Below are positions 24,795 through 32,016 of a stretch of DNA of 64,000 bases, piece after piece (positions within the stretch are counted from its first letter, which is position 1; the number at the start of each line of letters is the position of its first letter). Both the position numbers and the translations under genes were made by a program. This stretch comes from a virus. A model generated the notes under the pieces. The model worked only from the letters and a program-made list of their open reading frames with translations. It searched no databases and had not been told where the DNA came from. Location of the stretch: positions 1-64,000 of the IMG/VR virus record IMGVR_UViG_3300025298_000103, one strand, 5' to 3'.

Positions 24795-25007
24795 ATGGCT
24801 ACAGATCGTGAAATTGCTTTGGATCAAGCACTGATTGCTGTATTGGGCGCCGCTCAAGATCTCAAACTGGATCTTGTGCAAATCAGCCAGAAGGCCAAGG
24901 CTTTGATTTTGGATAACTCAAAGTATCGGCAAGCTGAGCATCCGCATGTCGGTAATGCGTGGAATGAGGTTGAGAAAGCCATTGCCTCTGTAAGAGCTAA
25001 AGCATAG
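24795..25007 (+). CDS. Small helical hypothetical protein (70 aa)
   Basis: MATDREIALDQALIAVLGAA begins a 70-residue, largely helical protein ending VEKAIASVRAKA, with a good upstream site (AAAGGGAG). It runs rightward and overlaps by 11 bases the end of the leftward gene at 24997. No function recognised. Confidence 0.65.
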   Translation: MATDREIALDQALIAVLGAAQDLKLDLVQISQKAKALILDNSKYRQAEHPHVGNAWNEVEKAIASVRAKA

Positions 25008-25323
25008 GCGGTAATTGTTCATCACCCGGGTCGCGCTTCAGCTCGGCCAAGCTTTGAATGTGAAAGTCGCGCGCCACGTTTTCGCTAATAACGATTTCGT
25101 GGCGCGCCTTCAGTGCATCGCGCGCACCCTCTGGCCCGAGTGAATGCACGTACCGCAGACAGCCCTCAATCACCGAAGCCTGCTCGGTGTCCTCGTTCCA
25201 AACCATGATCTCCTCGAGGATATTGCGGGTGCCGAGTCGGCACCGGTGCCGCAGCTCCTTCTCGTCGTACTCGATCCGCTTCAGTGCTGCTTTGGCCGAT
25301 CGTTCTTGTCCAGTCTTGGCCAT
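24997..25323 (-). CDS. Hypothetical phage early protein (108 aa)
   Basis: A 108-residue charged helical protein (MAKTGQERSAKAALKRIEYD, then KELRHRCRLGTRNILEEIMV). Its GC content and codon use match the recombination genes upstream, so it is a genuine member of the leftward early operon. Proteins of this size and composition occur near RecT/exonuclease genes in Pseudomonas phages. Function unknown. Confidence 0.72.
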   Translation of the reverse strand: MAKTGQERSAKAALKRIEYDEKELRHRCRLGTRNILEEIMVWNEDTEQASVIEGCLRYVHSLGPEGARDALKARHEIVISENVARDFHIQSLAELKRDPGDEQLPPML

Positions 25324-25401
25324 GGCCTACCTCTTCGATTCCGCTGGCCGGCATGCCGAGCCAGGTTTGACGTTTGCGTTGCTGGGTGCGGGCTATGTGC
25401 T

Positions 25402-27024
25402 TCACGCTGCGACCTTAACCAGCCTCACGCCAGCCATACTGAACTTGACGCCCTGGGCGGCGACCATAGAGTCGAGTTTTTCCCAGTTCACGGTCAGTAC
25501 CGAAATAGGGGCTTGGCCGTAGGCCACCGCTTTGATCAGCGACTCCAGGTCGAACACTTCGGCTTGCAGGTTTACCGGTGCGGCGGTGGAGGTCGCTTGC
25601 TTCGCTGAAGACTGAACGGGCGAAGTTGCTTTCACTGGCGCCGGAACTGCTGCCGGAGCAGGCTCGACTGGTGCCTTGGCCTTCGCCTCATCTTCGATTC
25701 GCTGAAGCTCTTCCGCGCGGATGCGTTGGCGCTGCTCTTCAGCTTTCTGCTCCTCGGCCTTCTGATGTTCCGAGATCCGCACCTTGATCAGCGCGACCAG
25801 ATCGTCGTTCGCCTTCATAACCAGCTGCTGCAGGTCGTTGAACAGGAACGCGTGATCGACCGCCAGCTCGGCCAGGCTGGCCAGATTCAGGCGAATGCCG
25901 TCGGCGCTTTGGCTCGCAGCTATTTTCGCTCGAGCCAGCTCGGTATCAACGGCGTCCTGCAAGCTGGCGATCGTGCGCTTGTTCTTCATGGCGACGGCGA
26001 AGTCGGCGGTCACCGTCGGCAGTGTGACCTGGCCCAACGTCTTGTTGATCGCCGCTACGTGATCAGCCAGCGCCTGCTCGGCCTTCTGCTTGATGTTGGT
26101 CTTCACCAGCAGCTCTTGAGCCTTGACCAGCTTATCGACCTTCAGGCGAGTTTCCCGGGCATGAGCACTGATGCGATCCAGCGAAGAAAACAGTTCGTCG
26201 ATGGTCTGGGTTTGCGACAGGGCCTGTTTCTTTGCGGCATCCACTGCTTGCTCAACATCACCGCACCATTTCACGGCCTTCTTGGCGTCGGCGAAGTCCT
26301 GGTCGGTCTGCAGTGTGGTTTTCACTGAGTCGATGACGGCAAGCGCTGACTCCTCGAACACTTTGAGGTTGCTCGCGGTGACCATGCCGGTCAGCTCGAT
26401 GCGAAGGGCTGGCAGCTCGTCCGGGGCCTTGCCAACGATAATCGACGGCGTCTCGGCCATTTCGAAGTTGGCCAGGTCTGCCTCAAACTGCTTCCAGCCT
26501 TCGATCAACTGCGCAGCGCGGCCGGCGACCGGCCTATATTCCATGTGCACGAAGTTTTCAGCAGTGCCATCGGAGCAAACGAAAATCACGCGTTCGGCAC
26601 CGCTCACCAGCAGCTGCTGCTCAAGCTGCCAGTAGTAGTGCGGCTCCAGGTCTTCAGCCTTCACCTGGGCGACCAGCGATTCGTTCCAGAGCTTGTGCTC
26701 GAACAGGGTCTCGCCAAGCATCGTAGCGCCGTCCATGGAGGCGAGAAGATTGCCGTCGATGCCGACCACCGGATACAACTCTTCACCGATCATGGCTTCA
26801 ACCAGAGGCCGTGCCAACGCCTCGGTGGCGTGGCCTTTGTCGAAGATGTACTGTTGAGCCTGGGTGACATCCGGTGCGATACCGGTCTTCTTCATGGTCA
26901 GCAGATCGGTTCGGGTTTGGTACTTCGAGGCGCCCATCATGGCGGGGGCCTCGGAAGCGGTGAAGTGCTGGGCGCGGAGGGCATGCCACTCGGCAGAGCC
27001 TTGAGCTACGTTGTGAATTTTCAT
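25402..27024 (-). CDS. YqaJ-type viral exonuclease with long C-terminal extension
   Basis: A 540-residue protein. Residues 1 to about 200 form a YqaJ/lambda-exonuclease domain: GSAEWHALRAQHFTASEAPAM, then SMDGATMLGETLFEHKLWNE with Asp and Glu, and VKAEDLEPHYYWQLEQQLLV. This is the 5'-3' exonuclease that pairs with RecT for homologous recombination. The remaining 340 residues resemble DUF1351-like coiled-coil proteins (VKTTLQTDQDFADAKKAVKW, HARETRLKVDKLVKAQELL), ending with a Pro/Ala linker and a short C-terminal domain. It overlaps recT by 4 bases (ATGA), so the two are coupled. Confidence 0.9.
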   Translation of the reverse strand: MKIHNVAQGSAEWHALRAQHFTASEAPAMMGASKYQTRTDLLTMKKTGIAPDVTQAQQYIFDKGHATEALARPLVEAMIGEELYPVVGIDGNLLASMDGATMLGETLFEHKLWNESLVAQVKAEDLEPHYYWQLEQQLLVSGAERVIFVCSDGTAENFVHMEYRPVAGRAAQLIEGWKQFEADLANFEMAETPSIIVGKAPDELPALRIELTGMVTASNLKVFEESALAVIDSVKTTLQTDQDFADAKKAVKWCGDVEQAVDAAKKQALSQTQTIDELFSSLDRISAHARETRLKVDKLVKAQELLVKTNIKQKAEQALADHVAAINKTLGQVTLPTVTADFAVAMKNKRTIASLQDAVDTELARAKIAASQSADGIRLNLASLAELAVDHAFLFNDLQQLVMKANDDLVALIKVRISEHQKAEEQKAEEQRQRIRAEELQRIEDEAKAKAPVEPAPAAVPAPVKATSPVQSSAKQATSTAAPVNLQAEVFDLESLIKAVAYGQAPISVLTVNWEKLDSMVAAQGVKFSMAGVRLVKVAA

Positions 27025-27908
27025 GCCTGTTCTCCTTCAATCGGGGCGAGTCCCTGAATGATTTCGATCTGCTCTTCGCTGAGGGTGTATTTGCTGGCGA
27101 TAGTCGCAATTACCTTCTCGGGCGTTGACCTACCCGCGTCGATGGCGGCGCGCCATTTCGGTAGGTTTTCGGCGAGCTTTTCGTCGGGGTAGTCTTCCAG
27201 CTCATTAGGGGAGGCCGTCGGGCGGGGTGAAACATCGCGAACCACTGGTGCGGCTTCTTCCAGCTCATCCGGGCTGTACACGCCGAGGATCACGTCCGGG
27301 CAGTAGAGGCGCGACCAGCGCTTGGTGGCGAGGTACGCCAGTTGCTGGCGGGGATCGTCAGCCCACAGGGTGCTGTTGCGGGTGCGGGCCTGAGCCAACA
27401 GCAGTTCGAGAACACGCGGCTCGTCTTCGCCGCGGAAGGTCGCCCAAACTTTCACGCCCAGCCCTTGCTCGTCTTCCAGCTTCCAGCCTGGGACGCGGTA
27501 CTCGCCTTTGTCGCCGTTCTTGATGGTGAACTGGCCGATCACCTTCTCCCAGGCGCCAAACCACTCGTAGTGAAGGCGATCCAGAACCGGTGCGCAGGTT
27601 GTGATCACCGCATTCACCAGCTGCGCTTCATAGCCCAGCACGCCGTTGACCAGGTGCGTCTTCTGCGCCACGGCGAATGGATTCATTTTCCACTGCATCG
27701 ATTGCATGACGACGGCTAGACAATCCGCCGGGTTGCCGTTGAAGTGCTTTGGTAGCGTGGCGCGGCCGGTGGCCATGACTTCGGCCAGGCGCATCATCTT
27801 GTCCAGGCTGTCACCGTCCAAAACCAGCGCGCTGGTGCTGGTTGCGGCGTGCGGAAGGACGTGGAGGTTTCGTTCGTGCGCCACCGGCGCCACGCTGTGA
27901 GCAGACAT
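27021..27908 (-). CDS. recT: RecT-family single-strand annealing protein
   Basis: A 295-residue RecT/Bet-like annealing protein. Family segments include LPKHFNGNPADCLAVVMQSM, QWKMNPFAVAQKTHLVNGVL, GYEAQLVNAVI, and LAYLATKRWSRLYCPDVILG. It promotes annealing of complementary single strands, here made by the co-transcribed YqaJ exonuclease whose start overlaps its stop. The acidic C-terminus (residues 230-295) is probably an interaction tail. Part of the leftward early operon from pL at 30.8 kb. Confidence 0.93.
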   Translation of the reverse strand: MSAHSVAPVAHERNLHVLPHAATSTSALVLDGDSLDKMMRLAEVMATGRATLPKHFNGNPADCLAVVMQSMQWKMNPFAVAQKTHLVNGVLGYEAQLVNAVITTCAPVLDRLHYEWFGAWEKVIGQFTIKNGDKGEYRVPGWKLEDEQGLGVKVWATFRGEDEPRVLELLLAQARTRNSTLWADDPRQQLAYLATKRWSRLYCPDVILGVYSPDELEEAAPVVRDVSPRPTASPNELEDYPDEKLAENLPKWRAAIDAGRSTPEKVIATIASKYTLSEEQIEIIQGLAPIEGEQA

Positions 27909-27951
27909 GAGTGTTCCTTGCCGCGATGTGCGCAGCGCTTGAAGTTGAAAG

Positions 27952-28068
27952 TCAGGAGGTGACGCGATCGGCCAGGGCGCCGAGCAACATCAAGAAGGTG
28001 CAGAGGAGGAGGGTGATTGCAGAGCCACGCCAATAGGCCGCGCGGCGGGCGCTTTGGAGGCGGTTCAC
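27952..28068 (-). CDS. Very small membrane protein (38 aa)
   Basis: A GTG start at 28068 overlaps the stop of the upstream gene (GTGA), giving strong translational coupling. The 38 residues have a basic start (RLQSARRAAYWR) and one membrane segment (GSAITLLLCTFLMLLGALA). Position and coupling support it as a real gene of the early operon. Confidence 0.6.
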   Translation of the reverse strand: MNRLQSARRAAYWRGSAITLLLCTFLMLLGALADRVTS

Positions 28069-28259
28069 TGCCGAACCCTCACCGCAATCCGGCCGCCCTT
28101 CATCGTCGGCGCCAGGCGCTGGGGCAGGCTGGCCACCGCACGTTCGCGTGGCTGGCCGATCACCTCGTTGAAGGGCAGGCCGAAGCCGAGCATGATCAGC
28201 CTCGCTTCGATTTCGTCGAGCTGCTCGTCGATCAAGGTTTTTACCGGTGGAGTACTCAT
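28065..28259 (-). CDS. Small early phage protein (64 aa)
   Basis: MSTPPVKTLIDEQLDEIEAR begins a 64-residue protein with a basic C-terminus (MKGGRIAVRVRQ). The start overlaps the previous gene's stop by 4 bases (ATGA), as throughout this operon. Function unknown. Confidence 0.7.
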   Translation of the reverse strand: MSTPPVKTLIDEQLDEIEARLIMLGFGLPFNEVIGQPRERAVASLPQRLAPTMKGGRIAVRVRQ

Positions 28260-28456
28260 ATTGCCTCCTTGCGCCGCTGACAGGCAGTCATCAAGCGCTT
28301 GCAGTAGTGATTGAATTCGTCACGCGTGATTGCGTCGTCGAGAAACAGGCGGGTGATCAGACCCTGTACCAGGACGTCGATGTCCGACTGGCTGCTTGGA
28401 TCGTCGACGCCGTCGAGGGCCTGGTCGATGAGGATGTGCGGGCTCAAAATCCGCAC
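28256..28456 (-). CDS. Small early phage protein (66 aa)
   Basis: A 66-residue protein (MRILSPHILIDQALDGVDDP, then LDDAITRDEFNHYCKRLMTA). Both ends overlap neighbours by a few bases. The composition is that of a folded helical protein; no function known. Confidence 0.7.
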   Translation of the reverse strand: MRILSPHILIDQALDGVDDPSSQSDIDVLVQGLITRLFLDDAITRDEFNHYCKRLMTACQRRKEAI

Positions 28457-28875
28457 TCCTGTTCAATTCGCGCCTGCTCCTGGTCAAGGGCGACGGCCTT
28501 CTCGGCATGCGGCTTCAGCAGCTCGAGCGCAATGTCTTTCAGCGCTGTTTTCTTACCGAGCAGGTAGACCGCCAGGTCCATCAGCAGGCCGGAACTGCGA
28601 AAGCCCATGGCGTTGATCACCAACTGCCCGAAGGCGTCTTGCTGGTCTTCACCGTCGATCTGGCGCTGGTTCAGGTGATCCTGAACCGCCTTTGCAAAGT
28701 CGGCCTGGGTGACCTCGCCACGCTCTAAAGGGCGATAGCCCCAGGAGATCCTGTAGCCCATCAACAGACGCTCGGCGTTTGCCTCCAGCCATTCCGTTTC
28801 AGCGAGGTCTTCTTCTCTCACAGGGGGTGGCATCCGGTTGTCGTGCTCGAGCTGTGCCTTGCGTAGTGCTGACAT
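28444..28875 (-). CDS. Early phage protein (143 aa)
   Basis: ATG at 28875 (MSALRKAQLEHDNRMPPPVR) is chosen because GGAGA sits at correct spacing; an ATG 17 codons upstream has none. The protein is helical (WLEANAERLLMGYRISWGYR, then VLINAMGFRSS-like FGQLVINAMGFRSSGLLMDL). It heads the compact run of early genes leading to recT. No function recognised. Confidence 0.72.
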   Translation of the reverse strand: MSALRKAQLEHDNRMPPPVREEDLAETEWLEANAERLLMGYRISWGYRPLERGEVTQADFAKAVQDHLNQRQIDGEDQQDAFGQLVINAMGFRSSGLLMDLAVYLLGKKTALKDIALELLKPHAEKAVALDQEQARIEQECGF

Positions 28876-29540
28876 GGTCGTCTCCAGAATGGCAATGCTG
28901 GTCCAACAAAACTCGGCTGCACTCATCCATTCCGCTGGTTGCCGATGGGCGCGGAGGGGAGTGCATGCGGGTGGTGTCGGGAGGGGAGGGAGGGCCCAGG
29001 CTCGCTGCTGGCGACAGCCTGGGTTTGAAGCGTCAAGTTTTCTTCGTGCGCGATGGTGGCCTACCGGAAACCCGGCCGATGCGCGGTGACATCGAATGGC
29101 CTAATTGTCCGCTGCCTGCCCGGCGTCGGTCGCAGCCTTCAGGCTTACTGCGACTCGCAAGGTGGATCGTTCATCTACTTCATGGTCGTGCCCTCCGCAC
29201 CGGTTGAACTACCGAGCATTCCTCGGCAGTTGGAAAAGGGTGATGCAGGTGGCCGGTGCTGATCTCCGGGAATAGCGGTCATCGCTTACGCTGCTCAGCA
29301 ACAGCGGCTGTTAGCTCAACCATCTGCATCGGGGTGTGATCTGCGCGGGGAGCTACCCCTGTCTCTACCCTGCGCCGCTTTCTGTACGGCGTGCTCAGTG
29401 GCTGGCCTGATTACAAGTCAGGGGCCTGGCTTTGATGCAGATCACACTCCGATGCAGCCTGGTGCTGGGGAAGACCAGGTGATCGGGCAGTTATCGTCAG
29501 GCTGACGGGGTGTTTGTGGTTCTGGCTTGCAATTGAATTG
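28876..29540. other. Leader/intergenic region between ParB-like gene and early genes
   Basis: About 665 bases with no supported gene. The right half (29280-29510) is densely structured: the 134-nt element at 29324-29457, a CCTGGT/ACCAGG hairpin starting at 29458, and CGTCA/TGACG near 29495. The left half shows nothing clear. Confidence 0.55.
29324..29457 (+). ncRNA. Candidate structured RNA or MITE with 21-bp terminal inverted repeats
   Basis: Arms 29324-29344 and 29437-29457 form a 21-bp helix that is perfect on the plus strand if one G-U pair is allowed; on the minus strand that position becomes A-C. Three hairpins lie inside: GGGG/CCCC (29347-29359), CGCCG/CGGCG (29373-29391) and CCTGA/TCAGG with a 7-nt loop (29406-29422). 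This is cloverleaf-like but lacks tRNA landmarks such as a TTC loop and CCA. A non-autonomous transposon (MITE) is the main alternative; no convincing target duplication is visible. Confidence 0.5.
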
Positions 29541-30395
29541 CTAGTGGCTGGCCGCAATGACCGCCTGCTGTAGCTTCAGGAGAAGAGCAGCAGGTACGCT
29601 AAGCTCTGACTCCGATGCGTCCAAGCAGTCTTCAGGCAGCGCGCTTACGAGTTCTTGTGCTGCAGCTCGCACAGCCTCGAGTTTCTGGCGCGGTGTCGTC
29701 GGGCCACGCATTGATCCTGCTGTCACCTTTGTCTTACCGGTGGCCTTAGCCTTTTGTAGTTCGCCACCGAGGACCTTGCCTGCTTCATCGCCATGCTGGC
29801 GGACGACTTGAACGGCCGTCGTCGCAGAGACCTGGCCTGAGGCGACCAGTTGCTGAACGTCGGTGTTGGCATTACCGAGCGTCATCACCTGCTCAACGTG
29901 CTGGCGGGTCTTGCCGACCTTTTTTGCGATCTGATCAGGCGTCCAGCCGAACGCTGTGAGCCGCTTGTACCCGTCCGCCAACTCAAGAGGGGAAAGCTTC
30001 TTTCCTTCCTGGCTGGTGATGACCCTGGCGACGCGCTCTGCGTCATTACCCTCGAAGGGGACAATCGAGATCCAGGCCTCCAAGCGCTTTGGGTCATCTT
30101 TGCTCGGCACCCTTGGAAGTCGGCCCGCCTGGTCGAGCTTCAAGTAAGCGCGACGACGGCGGTGGCCATCGACAACCCACATTCCACCCTCAGCGCGAGG
30201 TCGAACTTCCAATGCCGGGATCTGGCCGCCGGCGAAGATGAATTCAGCCAGCGCATCATTACTTTCTTCCAGCTCTTCGCCTTCGGCTCGAAGGTTGAAG
30301 CCGGGTTCTTCGTAGAGATCCTCCAGGCGCGCCTTCATCGCGTCGGCACGTTTCAGATCCCCATCCTTGATCATTTGCTTGAAAGACTTGGCCAT
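29541..30395 (-). CDS. ParB/KorB-like DNA-binding protein, first gene of the pL operon
   Basis: A 284-residue ParB-type protein. The N-terminal domain has PALEVRPRAEGGMWVVDGHR followed by RRRAY, the GxxRxxA-like ParB nuclease/CTPase box. A helix-turn-helix follows (LADGYKRLTAFGWTPDQIAK, KVGKTRQHVEQVMTL). The C-terminus is helical. The ATG at 30395 gives the normal family start (MAKSFKQMIKDGD). No ParA partner is encoded in this prophage, so it is more likely an early regulator or replication accessory than a partition protein. Confidence 0.85.
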   Translation of the reverse strand: MAKSFKQMIKDGDLKRADAMKARLEDLYEEPGFNLRAEGEELEESNDALAEFIFAGGQIPALEVRPRAEGGMWVVDGHRRRRAYLKLDQAGRLPRVPSKDDPKRLEAWISIVPFEGNDAERVARVITSQEGKKLSPLELADGYKRLTAFGWTPDQIAKKVGKTRQHVEQVMTLGNANTDVQQLVASGQVSATTAVQVVRQHGDEAGKVLGGELQKAKATGKTKVTAGSMRGPTTPRQKLEAVRAAAQELVSALPEDCLDASESELSVPAALLLKLQQAVIAASH

Positions 30396-30794
30396 GCAAT
30401 TTATTTCCAAGTGGTTGTCATCCCAAGCAGCCCTCGTAAGAAGGCTGCTCAGTGATGCTTTCCACCGTGACCCGCTACTGGCGGCCGTCATCGGCTTGAA
30501 TCGAATGTCTGGCATCTCACCGCACCGCCGGTTCTCGATCGGCGCAGCTCAATCCCTCCCAACTACCGCCGGGGAAGGCGGGGCGCATTGCATGCCCGGG
30601 TCGTTCTCTCGGTTCAGGCGTTTCACCTTCGTCAGCCGTACAGGGTTCTCCCTGTCGTGGGCAGCCTTTCGGGGCTGTCTGATCGCCGGTCGCCGGCAGA
30701 GGCAATGCGGTCTGTTGTTTGTTGCGCGGGTTGTTAAAGAGCGGTCAGGCCCTTTCGAGGCCCTTCGCAGGACTTGTGTCGCTGCGATGGATTT
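30396..30794 (-). other. Long untranslated pL leader
   Basis: About 390 bases separate the pL-like promoter from the ParB-like start. No good coding frame is visible. It holds an rrn-type boxA at 30732-30743 preceded by a possible boxB-like hairpin, then further GC-rich stretches. Such a long leader in a lambda-like early operon is consistent with antitermination control. Confidence 0.55.
30732..30743 (-). promoter_or_regulatory. boxA-like antitermination element in the pL leader
   Basis: The minus strand reads CGCTCTTTAACA, the consensus boxA bound by NusB-NusE in ribosomal RNA leaders. About five bases upstream in the transcript a 15-nt hairpin can form (GGCCT, pentaloop CGAAA, GGGCC with one U-G pair), similar in shape to boxB. 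The boxB-then-boxA order is that of rrn leaders rather than lambda nut sites. Confidence 0.55.
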
Positions 30795-30837
30795 AAGTTA
30801 ACCGCCGGTTTCTTTTGCGTCAATACCGGCGGTTAAT
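30795..30837 (-). promoter_or_regulatory. pL-like promoter with two repressor operators
   Basis: On the minus strand, TTGACG (30823-30818) and TAACTT (30800-30795) are separated by exactly 17 bases. Operators TTAACCGCCGGTT (30798-30810) and ACCGGCGGTTAA (30825-30836) overlap the -10/spacer and flank the -35. The same operator type occurs at pR (34210-34222). Repression by the CI-like protein at 33233 is inferred. Confidence 0.82.
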
Positions 30838-30872
30838 TATTTTTCTGTAAAAGGCATATATGATTGGTATTG

Positions 30873-30888
30873 CTGTATGGATATACAG
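30873..30888 (+). promoter_or_regulatory. LexA-binding SOS box
   Basis: CTGTATGGATATACAG fits the CTG-N10-CAG LexA consensus with an AT-rich centre. It lies 17 bases upstream of the ATG at 30905, so that gene should be DNA-damage inducible. Confidence 0.8.
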
Positions 30889-30904
30889 TTATATGGAGAG
30901 GCCT

Positions 30905-31222
30905 ATGAGCAAGCAGAAGAAGACCCAGGAGGCGCAGGAGCGCCAAGAGCTAACTGGGCTGGAGAGGTTGGGGCTCAGAGTTTCGGCAATGATTGGTTCG
31001 CCGGTGGCGCAGATTCAGCGCTGGGTGACGATTCACCGCCTGGATACGGACGGCGATCAGGAATGGGAGGCAGTTCTTGAGTTACTCGCCGAAACCAATG
31101 GCATCGACATGACCTTCAACGATGACGGCACAGTCACCTTGAAGTGGGATAGGCCGAGTGATGAGGATAGGGTGATCGAAGGAGGGGAGTTGGAGGAGGT
31201 GGATGAGCCGCCACCTTTTTAA
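30905..31222 (+). CDS. DUF1654-like protein under SOS control
   Basis: A 105-residue protein matching DUF1654, a Pseudomonas-rich family of unknown function: GLERLGLRVSAMIGSPVAQI, QRWVTIHRLDTDGDQEWEAV, LELLAETNGIDM and DGTVTLKW. The ATG at 30905 has GAGAGG upstream; an ATG 15 codons earlier would overlap the LexA box. It reads rightward from a LexA-regulated promoter next to pL, suggesting a role in induction or in the host damage response. The acidic C-terminus (EGGELEEVDEPPPF) may mimic nucleic acid. Confidence 0.8.
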   Translation: MSKQKKTQEAQERQELTGLERLGLRVSAMIGSPVAQIQRWVTIHRLDTDGDQEWEAVLELLAETNGIDMTFNDDGTVTLKWDRPSDEDRVIEGGELEEVDEPPPF

Positions 31223-31312
31223 CCAGGGCACAAAAAAGGCCTGCGCTTGGCGGGTCCTAGTAAGGTGATGGCTATCTGATAGGATCTGCGCAATCAATCC
31301 ATGGAGATAGCA

Positions 31313-31918
31313 ATGAAACGGATTATCGCTTTGGCCGCTGCAACGATTCTCGGCGGATGTGCAACAGGGCCGACCTGGCAGGCGACAGGGACCACCGACG
31401 AGTTCACCGACAAAACGACGATGATGGTCACTACCGGAGATTTCCCAGCTTCAGGCTCTATCGTCACTAGGTCTCTGCATTTTTACCCGGTTGTACGCAA
31501 GGAAGGAGGTGAGATTTACGTCGGGCTAATGTCTGGCGGCCGTTTCAAGATACCAGTTGGCACGGTCCAGTTGCGTATAGATCAGAATGAATCCTGGACT
31601 ATCACGCCTCAAGAGACGCCGGTCAACCTGATGCCGGCAGCGCCTCAGTACGTCCTGAATTTGCCGCCAGAACAGCAGGCCATCGTCAAGAACGCACAGG
31701 AACAGGCTATGACGAGTGTCAGCCAGATGATGAGCCCGTATACAGTGACCGGCGGCGACAAGGCCAAGAAAATCCTTAAACAAATGCTCGCAGGAAAAAA
31801 CCTTAAGTACCGAACCGTCGGTATCAATCAGGCTGCTTCAACGACTGGTGAGGCAGTCATAGACCCTTCACTGATCGAGGCGCTCAGACTCATCGGTATC
31901 GACCCGGCATCACTGTAG
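31313..31918 (+). CDS. Lipoprotein of the immunity region, unknown
   Basis: A 201-residue protein with a lipoprotein signal (MKRIIALAAATILGGCATGP, lipidated Cys16). The mature part is beta-rich at first (TTMMVTTGDFPASGSIVTRS) with a helical C-terminal half. The ATG at 31313 has GGAGA upstream. It is expressed rightward, between the SOS gene and the terminators facing it, so it is probably a lysogenic conversion gene acting at the cell envelope, perhaps altering phage receptors (inference). Confidence 0.72.
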   Translation: MKRIIALAAATILGGCATGPTWQATGTTDEFTDKTTMMVTTGDFPASGSIVTRSLHFYPVVRKEGGEIYVGLMSGGRFKIPVGTVQLRIDQNESWTITPQETPVNLMPAAPQYVLNLPPEQQAIVKNAQEQAMTSVSQMMSPYTVTGGDKAKKILKQMLAGKNLKYRTVGINQAASTTGEAVIDPSLIEALRLIGIDPASL

Positions 31919-31924
31919 AAGCAA

Positions 31925-32002
31925 TAAAAAGCCCGCTCAGTGGCGGGCTACGGGGAGGCGGGAAGGGCAGAGACAAAAGCCCGGCAGCAGGCCGGGCTTA
32001 TA
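31925..32002 (-). terminator. Tandem terminators of the leftward cI operon
   Basis: Two hairpins: AGCCCGC/GCGGGCT (31930-31949) with TTTTTATT following on the minus strand, and AAGCCCGGC/GCCGGGCTT (31977-31999) with TTTTGTCT following on the minus strand. Both terminate leftward transcription ending at 32017 and insulate it from the lipoprotein gene. Confidence 0.8.
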
Positions 32003-32016
32003 GGCAGATCTAGTAA

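Noticed and set aside
29404-29424. tRNA-Thr-like anticodon arm on the minus strand (CTGACTTGTAATCAG)
   Set aside because: It resembles a Thr(UGU) anticodon arm, but there is no 7-bp acceptor stem, D arm, T loop or CCA in the right geometry; treated as part of the structured element instead.
30517-30705. A short Pro/Glu-rich minus-strand frame in the pL leader
   Set aside because: No ribosome binding site and low-complexity composition; the region is better read as an untranslated leader.
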